In this document: positions 10,137 through 18,159 of the stretch, piece after piece
Layout of the letters: each line of letters starts with the position of its first letter
Position numbering within the stretch: the stretch's first letter is position 1
Source: Geothrix paludis
GTDB lineage: Bacteria; Acidobacteriota; Holophagae; Holophagales; Holophagaceae
Assembly (NCBI RefSeq): GCF_022808815.1
Contig: NZ_JAKZLC010000003.1
Span: 418,951-482,950 of the forward strand
Length of the DNA: 64,000 bases
Direction: 5' to 3'
Translations under genes and position numbers: made by a program
Notes under the pieces: generated by a model
What the model was told of the DNA's origin: nothing
The model's input: only the letters and a program-made list of their open reading frames with translations
Database searches by the model: none

Positions 10137-11207
10137 CTACAACGCCTCGACCTTCCCGCCCCGCCGCACCATGAACCGCCCCTCATGGGCCCAGGGCAGG
10201 GCGATGCCGTTGGCTTCCACCTCGTGGGTGTGGAAGTGGCCGGTGAGGAAGGTGGCGCCGGGATGGACCTGGGCGGCGGCGCGGAAGGACTCACGGGGGA
10301 AGGTGAGCTTGTAGGCGGCGTTGGTGGTGCGAAGCTTCCGCTCCATCCAGGCGGACACCTTCCGGGCCGTGCCCGCGGGCATCAGGCGGAACAGCAGCCA
10401 CAGGGCGCCGGAACGCGACACCAGGTTCCACAGCCGGTACTGGCGGTCCGCGGTGTTGATGAGGTCGCCGTGCTCCCAGGCCAGGGCCTCGTCCTCCAGC
10501 GCCCCGCCGATGCCCTCGCCCATGAGGTTGAAGCGCGCGGCGTGGCGGTCCAAGAAGTACTCGCGGTTGCCCATCCATAGGCCCACCCAGCGACCCGCGG
10601 CGCGGCGGGCGTCCACCCAGGCGAGGAAGGTTCGTTGCACCTCCGTTTCCATGCCCGGGAAGCCCACCCAGACGTCGAAGACGTCGCCCAGGAAGAGCCA
10701 GTCGGCCTCCGGATGGGCCGCGGTGGCCGTCTCCAGGCCGGTGAGCGTGGCGTTCCAGTGGGGGTCTGCGACGAGGATGAGATCCCGGGCGGGGTCCGGC
10801 CTGCGCGGCGCGCCGCGGCGCCAGGAGAGGGCTCCCAGGCGCCGGGTGAACAGCAGGTGGAGGGAGCCCAGGGTCAGGCCCAGGCCGCCGCCGAAGCAGT
10901 CCGCCAGCCAGTCGCCGAACTCGCAGGAGCGGCCGGGGACGAAGAACTGGTGCAGCTCGTCGGAGGCGCCGTAGAGGGCGACGGCGGCCAGGATCCACAG
11001 GTGCCGGCGGTAGAGGGGCAGGCCGGTGGCAGTGTGGCGCAGCGTCCGGTCCAAGGCCAGGGCCAGCATCGCGTACACCGAGGCATGGGCGACCTTGTCC
11101 AGCGGCGAGGGCAGCTCGATCCCGCCCGGGTAGTGCCTCTGCGCACTCAGCCAGAAGATCGTTCCGGCCAAGGCCAGGGGAAGGAGCCAGTATCCACGGA
11201 AGCGCAT
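10137..11207 (-). CDS. fusion protein: VanZ-like membrane domain plus LpxH-like metallophosphoesterase
   Basis: Residues 1-120 form a VanZ-family membrane domain with its hallmark SPLDKVAHASVY (DK-x2-H at 37-41) and SDELHQFFVPGR (83-93). Residues about 142-356 form a calcineurin-like phosphoesterase: DPH at 148-150, FLGDVFDVW, MGNREYF, HGD and TGHFHTHE. These follow the order of metal ligands in UDP-2,3-diacylglucosamine hydrolase LpxH, although the usual GNRD is GNRE. The frame is open throughout, so this is a true fusion in the given sequence. The ATG at 11207 begins the VanZ domain; an upstream in-frame extension lacks similarity. The substrate is not proven; a lipid A-related role is inferred. 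Confidence 0.8.
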   Translation of the reverse strand: MRFRGYWLLPLALAGTIFWLSAQRHYPGGIELPSPLDKVAHASVYAMLALALDRTLRHTATGLPLYRRHLWILAAVALYGASDELHQFFVPGRSCEFGDWLADCFGGGLGLTLGSLHLLFTRRLGALSWRRGAPRRPDPARDLILVADPHWNATLTGLETATAAHPEADWLFLGDVFDVWVGFPGMETEVQRTFLAWVDARRAAGRWVGLWMGNREYFLDRHAARFNLMGEGIGGALEDEALAWEHGDLINTADRQYRLWNLVSRSGALWLLFRLMPAGTARKVSAWMERKLRTTNAAYKLTFPRESFRAAAQVHPGATFLTGHFHTHEVEANGIALPWAHEGRFMVRRGGKVEAL

Positions 11208-11375
11208 GTTCCATCGAACCACAGGCGATGGGGAGATGCGAGCCGGCCCTCCCAGGGGGCTCTGGAACCGGGCGGTTCCCGAAATATCAGCGCGCGGGGA
11301 CCTTGCCATCGCCCGTGGAGGCCGTACCTTCCGGGCGTAGGCCCCGGATCTGGCCCTTCAGAAGCCGGAGGTTCC

Positions 11376-12125
11376 ATGCCCAAGAGCTTCGATTCCCTCA
11401 TCCCGAGCATCGAGCAGCGCGAAGCCGGCTGGATGCGTCTCCGGGAGCGCTTCGAGCAGGCCCACCGGCCCCAGGCCCATCCGTCCGTGACCATCTCCAG
11501 GCAGTACGGGTGCGAGGGCTACGCGCTGGCCCAGCGGCTCAAGGTGCTGCTGGAGGAGGCCTCCGGCCAGCCCTGGAACCTGTTCGACAAGGCGCTGGTG
11601 GATCAGGTGGCCTCCGATGAGAACCTGTCCCGCCAACTCCTGGGCCATCTGGGGGACGAGAGCCACGCGCAGGATGTCCTCCGGACCCACTTCGGCCACC
11701 TCACCCACGATGACGCCTACGCCAAGGTCGTGAAGCACCTCGTCCAGATCGCCATGGTCGGCAGCGCCATCATCGTCGGCCGGGGCGGAGCCGTGGCCTG
11801 CCAGGACCTGAAGAACTGCTTCCATTTCCGTCTGGAGGCCGGCTTGGATTTCCGCATCTCGACCATCGCTCGCCGCCTGGACATTCCCCTGGAGGAGGCG
11901 GAGAAACTGGTCCGGAAGCAGTCGAAACTGCGGGAGAAGTTCATCAGTGAATGCCTCCACGCGGACGTCACGTCCTCCCGCTGGTACGACGCCGTGTTCA
12001 ACAACGAGCGCCAGAGCGTGGAGACCATCGCCCAGGCCTGCCGGCGGGTCGTCGTCGACGGTTGGCCGGATCAGGACTACTTCAGGCACGATCCGATGCG
12101 TGTGACCCACCTGATCCGGAGCTGA
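11376..12125 (+). CDS. cytidylate kinase-like family protein
   Basis: The 249-aa protein belongs to the Cytidylate_kin2-type family. It begins near residue 34 with SVTISRQYGCEGYALAQRL, where the family has a divergent P-loop. It also has the internal strand IVGRGGAVACQDL near residue 135 and the basic lid region SKLREKFI. True Cmk has a canonical GPSGSGK loop, absent here, so the substrate is uncertain. It is the last gene before the tRNA-linked integration site. Confidence 0.75.
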   Translation: MPKSFDSLIPSIEQREAGWMRLRERFEQAHRPQAHPSVTISRQYGCEGYALAQRLKVLLEEASGQPWNLFDKALVDQVASDENLSRQLLGHLGDESHAQDVLRTHFGHLTHDDAYAKVVKHLVQIAMVGSAIIVGRGGAVACQDLKNCFHFRLEAGLDFRISTIARRLDIPLEEAEKLVRKQSKLREKFISECLHADVTSSRWYDAVFNNERQSVETIAQACRRVVVDGWPDQDYFRHDPMRVTHLIRS

Positions 12126-12237
12126 CCCCTTCCATGGCCCGGGCCTGGCAGGTCGGGCAGTGGCCCAGGCAGGTCCAGGAGCAGGCGAGGCGCGCGGCCT
12201 TGGGTGCCGACGGGGGAACAGGAACAGGGGCGGCCAT
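12082..12237 (-). CDS. possible small cysteine-rich protein
   Basis: A 51-codon frame encodes a protein with CSWTCLGHCPTC, four cysteines at short spacing as in small zinc-binding or redox proteins. It overlaps the 3' end of the kinase-like gene on the other strand by 44 bp and has only a weak ribosome site. It could be chance in GC-rich DNA. Confidence 0.25.
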   Translation of the reverse strand: MAAPVPVPPSAPKAARLACSWTCLGHCPTCQARAMEGVSSGSGGSHASDRA

Positions 12238-12266
12238 GCCTTCAGGATAGCGCCGGACAAGAAGAA

Positions 12267-12286
12267 GGCCCGGCATGTGCCGGGCC
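12267..12286 (-). terminator. hairpin, duplicate of the tRNA-Glu terminator
   Basis: GGCCCGGC and GCCGGGCC pair around a 4-base loop, with a pyrimidine-rich run after it on the minus strand. It adjoins a 20-bp copy of the tRNA-Glu 3' end (12291-12310), and an almost identical hairpin lies at 12482-12501. Confidence 0.6.
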
Positions 12287-12290
12287 TCGT

Positions 12291-12473
12291 TGGTAGTCCC
12301 AAGGGGAATCCCTCCGCATCACCCCTGCGGCCGCGCCTCCGGGGTGACGCTCCGGCCGCACGGCTGGCTGCGCACGGGCCTCCGCCTGTGGCGGACCGGC
12401 CCGGACAGCCCCTCGGGCTGCCCGGGTCTGGCCCTACCTGCGCGCCATCCGTGACTTCGATTCCCCTTGGGAC
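12291..12473. repeat. highly structured 183-bp unit bounded by inverted copies of the tRNA-Glu 3' end
   Basis: The left edge carries the tRNA 3' end on the minus strand (12291-12310). The right edge carries its exact reverse complement: the 15-mers at 12296-12310 and 12459-12473 match perfectly. The 146 bp between are very GC-rich and contain nested stems such as TCCGCC/GGCGGA and CAGCCC/GGGCTG. I see no credible gene. It may be a small mobile palindromic unit or the remnant of an earlier insertion. Confidence 0.55.
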
Positions 12474-12481
12474 ATGAGAAA

Positions 12482-12501
12482 GGCCCGGCTTGCGCCGGGC
12501 C
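12482..12501 (-). terminator. original tRNA-Glu terminator, displaced by the element
   Basis: An 8-bp stem GGCCCGGC/GCCGGGCC with loop TTGC lies directly beyond the displaced tRNA 3' fragment. It was probably the native terminator of tRNA-Glu before insertion separated it by 7 kb. Confidence 0.6.
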
Positions 12502-12504
12502 ATT

Positions 12505-12548
12505 TGGTAGTCCCAAGGGGAATCGAACCCCTGTTTACGCTGTGAGAG
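12505..12548 (-). repeat. left attachment site: displaced tRNA-Glu 3' fragment
   Basis: The 36 bp at 12505-12540 are identical to 19719-19754, the 3' end of the intact tRNA-Glu including CCA. After one mismatch seven more bases match. Such a direct repeat is the product of integrase-mediated insertion into a tRNA 3' end. The crossover must lie within the 36-bp identity. Confidence 0.9.
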
Positions 12549-12559
12549 AAAAAGGGCAG

Positions 12560-12678
12560 ACACTTTTGCGAATGCCAGTGAATGTCTAGAACCGCATGGA
12601 TACAGCATCGGTGAGCTTCTTGCCTTCATTCAAATTTATCTACCTTCGCACACACTTTTGCCCCATGATTGCCCCGTG
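12560..12678. promoter_or_regulatory. left-end direct repeats, candidate integrase arm sites and int promoter region
   Basis: ACACTTTTGC occurs at 12560-12569 and 12652-12661. A 21-bp segment at 12658-12678, built from two TTGCCCC units, recurs with two mismatches at 19630-19650 just inside the right end. Repeats near both ends and outside the core fit arm-type binding sites of a tyrosine recombinase. The block ends 20 bp before the integrase start. Confidence 0.5.
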
Positions 12679-12698
12679 AAGTTCTGAGGGGGGAACCC

Positions 12699-14063
12699 AT
12701 GGCCAGGACCCAGCGCAGCGGCAAGTTGGACACGCGCACGGCCCGCCTCTCGAAGTGCCCGCCACGTGAGGAGCCCTACTGGATGAGGCTCGCCCCGGGC
12801 GAGTTCCTGGGCTACTACCGGGCCAGCTCCGGGGTGGCCGGGACCTGGCGAGCGAAGATCCGGGAGAGTGGGACCGGGGCCCGGAAGAAGTGCGCCCTGG
12901 GAACCGCGGACGACTACTCGGACGCGGACGGTGCCCACATCCTGGACTACTCCCAGGCCCAGGCGAAGGCTCGGGAGTGGTTCACCACAGCCCGGCAAGC
13001 CATCGGGGAGGATGCCCCGAGCTCCGGGCCCTACACGGTGGCCGATGCCATGGAAGCCTATCGGCGGGACTGTCTGCGCCGCGGGGTGAAGCGGACGGAC
13101 CGAATGGAATCCGCGGCCAGACTGCATATCCTCCCGGCCCTTGGTGCTCTGCCCGTGGTGAAGCTCTCTCAGGCCCGAATCGAGCGATGGCACGAGGCCC
13201 TGGCCGAGGCCGCCCCCCACGTCCGGGGTAGGAAGACGAGCACAAAGCCCACCTTCGGGCCGAAACCTTCGAGCGAAGAAGAGAAGCGGAAGCGGAAGGT
13301 ATCGGCAAACCGGGTGCTCACGGTCCTCAAGAGCGCCTTGAATCTTGCGAAACGAAAGCGCCGGGTGTCCTGCCCGGGCGATGCCTGGCGTGAGGTCAAG
13401 CCGTTCGGCAAGGCAGACGCCCCGCGGGTGCGGTATCTGACCATCGAGGAACAGGTGCGCCTGGTCAACGCCTGCGAGCCTGACTTCCGGAAGCTGGTTC
13501 AGGGAGGACTCTTCACGGGGGGCCGATACAGTGAGCTGGCCCGCGTGGAGGCCCAGGACTTCGCCCCGGAGAATGGGACCCTCTTCATCCGGCCCGGGAA
13601 GACCGGGAAGGGGCGGCACGTGGTCCTCACGGAGGAGGGGGCCGCCTTCCTGGCCGAAGCCGTGGCTGGCCTCAAGGGGAGTGACCTGGTGTTCACTCGG
13701 GAGGGGTTCCCGGACATGCGCCGGGTGAATCCCGAGACGCACGAGGTCTTGCCGAAGATCCATCGGGCCTGGAAGACCTCGGACCAGAACCGCCCCATGA
13801 GACTGGCCTGCGAGGCCGCGGGGATCGAGCCCATGGGGTTCCACCAGCTGCGGCACTCCTACGCCTCTGCTCTGATCAACGCGGGCATACCGCTTGCCTA
13901 CGTGGCAGAAGTGCTGGGGCATGTGGACACGCGGATGGTGGAAAAGCACTACGGGCACCTGGCCCCATCCGCGGTGAAAGATTCCATCCGAAAGCTCGCC
14001 CCAAAGCTGGGCATCCACCAGGCCGGGAACGTGGCCGGCCTACGCATCAAGACCGGGGCCTGA
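12699..14063 (+). CDS. int: site-specific tyrosine recombinase (integrase)
   Basis: The 454-aa enzyme catalyses integration and, with a directionality factor, excision. The C-terminal catalytic domain shows the Arg in FTGGRYSEL near residue 278, HQLRHSYAS (His-x2-Arg), LGHVDTRM (second His) and the nucleophile Tyr in EKHYGHL. A SAM-like core-binding domain covers about residues 105-250. The N-terminus with YRASSGVAGTWRAKI resembles an arm-binding domain. I chose the ATG at 12699 because a GAGGGGGGAAC ribosome site precedes it. It lies 150 bp inside the left attachment site. Confidence 0.95.
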   Translation: MARTQRSGKLDTRTARLSKCPPREEPYWMRLAPGEFLGYYRASSGVAGTWRAKIRESGTGARKKCALGTADDYSDADGAHILDYSQAQAKAREWFTTARQAIGEDAPSSGPYTVADAMEAYRRDCLRRGVKRTDRMESAARLHILPALGALPVVKLSQARIERWHEALAEAAPHVRGRKTSTKPTFGPKPSSEEEKRKRKVSANRVLTVLKSALNLAKRKRRVSCPGDAWREVKPFGKADAPRVRYLTIEEQVRLVNACEPDFRKLVQGGLFTGGRYSELARVEAQDFAPENGTLFIRPGKTGKGRHVVLTEEGAAFLAEAVAGLKGSDLVFTREGFPDMRRVNPETHEVLPKIHRAWKTSDQNRPMRLACEAAGIEPMGFHQLRHSYASALINAGIPLAYVAEVLGHVDTRMVEKHYGHLAPSAVKDSIRKLAPKLGIHQAGNVAGLRIKTGA

Positions 14064-14125
14064 TCCGCAATTCAACGTTCACCCAACACGCGGGCCCTGG
14101 GCCCGCCCAACCGGAAGGATTCTCG

Positions 14126-14440
14126 ATGCCGAACACTCAGCAGGACCAGATCCGCGTGGGGATACAGGTGGAGCCCCTGACTCACGAGGCCCCGGGGCAG
14201 GCGCCCCAGCGAGTGGCTTACCTGAACCTGCAAGACGCGGTGAACCGGGCCGATGATTTCCTGCGCACAGCGGAGCGGCTGGGGTGCTTCCTGCTGGATG
14301 AGGTGGTGGATGAGAAAGCCACCCTCAAGGCCCTGAATGTGAAGGCAGATGGTGAGGGCCTAGCTCTCGCTGATGCCGAGCTGCTGATGGCGCAGGTGAG
14401 CCAAGCCCGTGCGGTCTTGGCCGAGGCGATGGCCCAATAG
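14126..14440 (+). CDS. hypothetical protein of the element
   Basis: I do not recognise this 104-aa protein. It is acidic and predicted helical, with no membrane segment or cysteine motif. A good ribosome site (GGAAGGA) precedes the ATG by 9 bases, and it follows the integrase gene by 62 bp, so it may be co-transcribed. Codon use resembles the rest of the element. Confidence 0.65.
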   Translation: MPNTQQDQIRVGIQVEPLTHEAPGQAPQRVAYLNLQDAVNRADDFLRTAERLGCFLLDEVVDEKATLKALNVKADGEGLALADAELLMAQVSQARAVLAEAMAQ

Positions 14441-14481
14441 AGATCCCATCGCACCTCGACAAACCGTGAGGCAGGCGGAGA

Positions 14482-14646
14482 GTGTTCCAGTTTGATGAGA
14501 ACACCTAGGAGCATCGAAATTCGCTTTCATTAATTGGAATTCGTGGCACTTCTTTGTGCGGTTAAAGCCACACCAATAATCGAGAAGCTCTGGGCAATTC
14601 GCCTGTATTCGTATGGCGTCCGTGCGTTCTCATCCAATGAGAACGC
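14482..14646. promoter_or_regulatory. AT-richer intergenic region with ATGAGAAC palindrome and iteron-like site
   Basis: This is the least GC-rich stretch of the element. It holds a perfect 10-bp palindrome GCGTTCTCAT-CCA-ATGAGAACGC (14624-14646), another ATGAGAAC at 14495-14502, and GTGTTC-N11-GAACAC at 14482-14504. The sequence GAGAACACCT at 14497-14506 is one base off the replication iteron. It lies directly upstream of the HTH-to-primase operon, so it is a candidate operator/promoter region for repressor and replication protein. Confidence 0.45.
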
Positions 14647-14693
14647 CCCATGTGCGGGGGCCTCCTACTCTTCGCCAAGATAGGAGGCCCCAG

Positions 14694-14909
14694 ATGGGCA
14701 ACGAACCCAAGGCACAACCCGCCGCGCCCCGCGCGGCCCTCACTGTCGAAGAGGCCGCCCGTTCCCTCGGGATCGGCAAGGTGATGCTCTTCAAGCTCCT
14801 CAAGGAAGGCCAGCTCCGGCGCGTGAAGATCGGACGCCGGACCGTGATCCCCGCGGGCGACGTGGAGGCTCTGGTGGAGCGGCTCGCAAGCCTCCCCAAG
14901 GGGGAGTGA
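14694..14909 (+). CDS. helix-turn-helix protein, excisionase/AlpA type
   Basis: The 71-aa protein has a MerR/Xis-like winged helix: LTVEEAARSLGIGKVMLFKLLKEGQL, then a strand pair RRVKIGRRTVIPAGDVEALVERL, the usual excisionase layout. Such proteins in integrative elements act as excision directionality factors or as activators of the replication operon. The ATG at 14694 has a GGAGGCCCCAG leader; an in-frame upstream start overlaps the operator palindrome and was rejected. Four bases separate its stop from the next possible start. Confidence 0.8.
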   Translation: MGNEPKAQPAAPRAALTVEEAARSLGIGKVMLFKLLKEGQLRRVKIGRRTVIPAGDVEALVERLASLPKGE

Positions 14910-14912
14910 CCG

Positions 14913-15044
14913 ATGCGAGCAAAGAAAAAGGCCCCCGGGGGCGGGGGCCTGGTGTTCCGAGGTCTGCGAAAGGTGCGGCACACCCTCTGCCCCCTCAGTG
15001 TCTGCCCATCCATCGCCCATCGCAACGGGGGGGCGGATGCGTGA
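14913..15044 (+). CDS. possible 43-aa basic protein
   Basis: The frame starts 3 bases after the HTH gene stop and its own stop overlaps the next gene, as expected for a coupled small gene. The product begins MRAKKKAPGGGG and is Lys/Arg-rich with two cysteines late. No family is recognised. The 5' part can form a GC-rich hairpin, so a regulatory RNA role or no expression is also possible. Confidence 0.4.
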   Translation: MRAKKKAPGGGGLVFRGLRKVRHTLCPLSVCPSIAHRNGGADA

Positions 15045-15408
15045 TTTCCTGATTTTCCCTCGAACTGTCCTGGGGCATGGCCGTGCCCTGAGCATCGTAG
15101 CGCCCCCTCTGGTCATGCCTCTTGGTCCTGAGGACTTGGCGGACGGGGAGCCCTCCTGTCTGCCCGGCCTGGCCGCCCGTCTCATCTCCCGCGCCCGGGA
15201 GCTGCGCCGCGTGAAGCGCCGGCATGGGGGGGTGCTCATGATGCCCTGGCAGGGACGCCAAGAGGCCGTGCGCTTCCTCTACTGGAAGGGGCGAGTGCTG
15301 ATCCAGGAAGAGGACGCAGGCACGCCCTGGGGCGCCGCGCTTTTCCTGGCGTTGGAGGGAATTGACGCCCAGCGGGCTGGGATCTGGCGAAAGGGAGGTG
15401 CGCGGTGA
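15037..15408 (+). CDS. hypothetical protein preceding the primase
   Basis: I do not recognise this 123-aa protein. It is basic in the middle (ARELRRVKRRHGG). The ATG at 15037 overlaps the stop of the preceding small frame, and its stop overlaps the GTG start of the primase gene. The chain HTH-small protein-this protein-primase therefore looks like one translationally coupled operon, which points to a replication accessory role. That is inference from position only. Confidence 0.6.
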   Translation: MRDFLIFPRTVLGHGRALSIVAPPLVMPLGPEDLADGEPSCLPGLAARLISRARELRRVKRRHGGVLMMPWQGRQEAVRFLYWKGRVLIQEEDAGTPWGAALFLALEGIDAQRAGIWRKGGAR

Positions 15409-18137
15409 GCGCACAGACGACTGATTCCTCTGCACATGCCTTCCTGGCTTGCCTCTCCCCGGAGGGTGAGGGCCTGACCTTTCAGACCTTCGATGATGAG
15501 AAGCCCGGAGGGAAGCCCCGCGGCACGCTGGCCCGGACCATCCACGGGCCCCTGGAACAGAACCGGGCCGCCCTGGAGGACCTGAACCGGCGCGGGGCGG
15601 GGGTGTTCGTGGCGGTGAACGGCACGGACGGGAAGGGCCGCAAGAAATCGAACATCCGGACGCTCCGGGCCTGGTGGTGCGACGTGGATTCCAAGGGGGC
15701 ACAGCAGGCCCTGGACCTGGCCGCCCTGCCTCTGTGCCCCTCGATGGTGGTCCGGACGCCGGGAGGGTGGCACCTCTACTGGTGCGCGGATGCTCTGATG
15801 CCATGCGGGGATAAGGAGCGGAGGGCCGAGCACGAGGCCGAGGTGAAGGCCATCGCCTGGGCCCTGGCCCCCTTCGGCGGGGACCTGCAAGCCTGCGATG
15901 TGGCGCGGGTGCTCCGGGTGCCCGGCTTCCTCCATCGGAAGGCCGAACCCGCCCCCGTGATCCTCGAATGGGCCGATGGGCCCCGCTACACACGGGACCA
16001 GATCCGCGCCGCCTTCCCGGTGGACCGAGGGCAAGCCACCACAGCGCCGTGTGCGCCGGAGGTGCCGCCCCTCCACCAGGACCGGGAGGCCGTGCTACGA
16101 CGGGCGGGGGCCTACCTCGAAACGATGCCCGGGGGCATCCAGGGGAGCAACGGGAGCGGAGCCACCTTCGAGGCCGCCTTGAAGGTGGTCACGAGGTTCA
16201 ACCTCACGGAGGCCGAGGCCCTGGTCCTGATGGAGGAGGTGCATAACCCGAAGTGCGAGCCGAGCTGGAGCCGGGCCGAGCTGGAGCACAAGGTGGCAGA
16301 CGCCTGGCAACGGGCCCAGGGGAGCACGGAGCTGGGCTGTGCGCTGATGGAGCCCGCACGCGGGCCCCAGGGCCGCGGAGGCGAAGATACGCCCCAGGCG
16401 CCGGAGGGCCGGCCCTGCGTGGCCGGGTTCGAGTGGGGCACGCGGGGCCTTTTCCTGGTGAAGGAGAACGGGAAGGATGCAGAAGGGCAACCTCTCCCCC
16501 CAGCTCGAACCTGGATCGCCCCGCCCTTCACCCTCCCGGGCCTGGTGCGTGACCTGGAATCCTCGGGGTGGCGACTGCTCATCGCCTGGGACGACCTGGA
16601 CGGAGTGCATCACGAGGAAGCGGTGCCCTTCGACCTTCTGAGCGGTGAGGGCACGGACCTGGCCCGGACCTTGGCCCAGGGCGGCATGATGCTCTCCCCG
16701 GACCCTGGGCCCAGGAAGGCCCTGCTGCGCTACCTGTGCGGGGCCGCGCCGAAGATCCGGGCCCGGGTGCGCCTGGTGGAAACCCTCGGATGGCACGGTG
16801 GGGCCTTTGTGCTTCCGGATGGGAGCGTGGTGGGGAAGACCGCGGAGGCGGTGCGCTACTCGGGAGCGGGATCGCCTGTGAATGCGGGGACAGGCGGCAC
16901 GCTTCAGGGGTGGCAGGACCAGGTGGCCGCCTATGCGGTGGGAGAGCCCCGCCTCGCTTTCGCCCTGGCTTGCGCCTTCGCAGGGCCGCTCCTCCGCATG
17001 GTGCGCCCCGATGCCCGCGGCGGGTTCAACATCCAGGGGGCCAGCTCCAAAGGGAAAAGCACGGTGCTTGAGGTGGCCGCGTCCGTCTGGGGGAGCGTGG
17101 ATACTCTCCCCACCTGGCGAGCCACGTCGAATGGGCTGGAGGGAGTGGCCGCCTCACGCAATGACGGGTTCCTGCCTCTCGATGAGATGAACCAGGCGAA
17201 GGATGATGAGATCGGGGACGTGGCCTACATGCTGGCGAACGGATCTGCCAAGGTCCGGGCCAAGCGGGAGGGCGGCACACGCCCCTTGCACCAGTGGGGC
17301 CTGATCTTCCTGAGCACAGGGGAGCGCGGGGTGGACGCCATCCTGGCCGGGGCGGGGAAGCGAGCCATGGCGGGTCACGAGGTGCGGGTGCCAGACATTC
17401 CCTGCCCAACCTCCGGGATCTTCGAGGGGGCCCATGGATTCCCAGGCCAGGGGGCCCTGGCCGAGCACTTGAAGGCCCAGGCGCGGGCGCACTACGGGCA
17501 CGCCTCCCGGGCCTTCCTGGAGGGCCTGTGCGCGGAGTGGGAGCGCCGGGCCTTCATCCAAGGGAAGCTCCTGGAGATGGAGGCCGAGTGGATGGAAGCC
17601 ACGATTCCGCAGGGTGCGGATGCCCAGGTTCGGCGCGTGGGAGGGCGGTTCGCCCTGGTGGCCGTGGCCGGGGAGCTGGCCCAGCGCATGGGTGTTCTGC
17701 CCTGGCCGGAGGGCGAGTCGTTCCGGGCCGCGGGGGAGTGCTTCCGGGCTTGGCTGGATCGGCGCGGGCACGCTGGGGCCTCGGAGACGCACAAGGGCAT
17801 CGAGGCGGTGCTCGCCTTCATCGAGAAGCACGGCACCTCTCGATTCGATGAGTGGGGAGTCAGGGAGGCGCGGGTAATCAACCGGGCCGGGACCAGGAAG
17901 CGGGCTGAAGGTCCGGTGGACGGGTGGGACTACTTCATCACCTCCGAAGGCTGGAGGGAGGCTTGCCAGGGGTCCGGAGCCCGGGACGTGGCGCGGGCCT
18001 GTGCCGATGCCGGCATCCTGGAACCGGATGGGGCAGGGAAGCTGGCCCGGTCCATCAAGATCCCCGGGCATGGGGCTGTGCGGTGCTACGTCATTCGGGC
18101 TTGCCGCGTGGCACAGCATCAGGGGGGCGATGAGTGA
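15405..18137 (+). CDS. primase-helicase (AEP-like primase plus DUF927-type helicase)
   Basis: This 910-aa protein probably initiates replication of the element. The N-terminal 220 residues look like an archaeo-eukaryotic/RepB-type primase: acidic pair in WWCDVDSKGA near residue 91, histidine motif in VVRTPGGWHLYW near 120, and VLRVPGFLHRK near 178. A linker leads to a helicase core: Walker A in GASSKGKST near residue 547 and a Walker B-like PLDEMNQ near 594. The C-terminal 130 residues look like a winged-helix DNA-binding end. The layout is that of phage P4 alpha-like replication proteins: primase, helicase, origin binding. The start is GTG, overlapping the upstream stop. Confidence 0.85.
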   Translation: MSAQTTDSSAHAFLACLSPEGEGLTFQTFDDEKPGGKPRGTLARTIHGPLEQNRAALEDLNRRGAGVFVAVNGTDGKGRKKSNIRTLRAWWCDVDSKGAQQALDLAALPLCPSMVVRTPGGWHLYWCADALMPCGDKERRAEHEAEVKAIAWALAPFGGDLQACDVARVLRVPGFLHRKAEPAPVILEWADGPRYTRDQIRAAFPVDRGQATTAPCAPEVPPLHQDREAVLRRAGAYLETMPGGIQGSNGSGATFEAALKVVTRFNLTEAEALVLMEEVHNPKCEPSWSRAELEHKVADAWQRAQGSTELGCALMEPARGPQGRGGEDTPQAPEGRPCVAGFEWGTRGLFLVKENGKDAEGQPLPPARTWIAPPFTLPGLVRDLESSGWRLLIAWDDLDGVHHEEAVPFDLLSGEGTDLARTLAQGGMMLSPDPGPRKALLRYLCGAAPKIRARVRLVETLGWHGGAFVLPDGSVVGKTAEAVRYSGAGSPVNAGTGGTLQGWQDQVAAYAVGEPRLAFALACAFAGPLLRMVRPDARGGFNIQGASSKGKSTVLEVAASVWGSVDTLPTWRATSNGLEGVAASRNDGFLPLDEMNQAKDDEIGDVAYMLANGSAKVRAKREGGTRPLHQWGLIFLSTGERGVDAILAGAGKRAMAGHEVRVPDIPCPTSGIFEGAHGFPGQGALAEHLKAQARAHYGHASRAFLEGLCAEWERRAFIQGKLLEMEAEWMEATIPQGADAQVRRVGGRFALVAVAGELAQRMGVLPWPEGESFRAAGECFRAWLDRRGHAGASETHKGIEAVLAFIEKHGTSRFDEWGVREARVINRAGTRKRAEGPVDGWDYFITSEGWREACQGSGARDVARACADAGILEPDGAGKLARSIKIPGHGAVRCYVIRACRVAQHQGGDE

Positions 18138-18159
18138 TCCTTCCGGGACGTGCTCAATC

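Noticed and set aside
12160..12477. Plus-strand reading frame across the tRNA-end repeats
   Set aside because: It runs through terminator and structured repeat DNA, has no ribosome site and is Pro/Gly/Arg-rich as random GC-rich frames are.
15405..18137. Antisense frames over the primase-helicase
   Set aside because: Long antisense frames are expected in DNA of this base composition and show no motifs.
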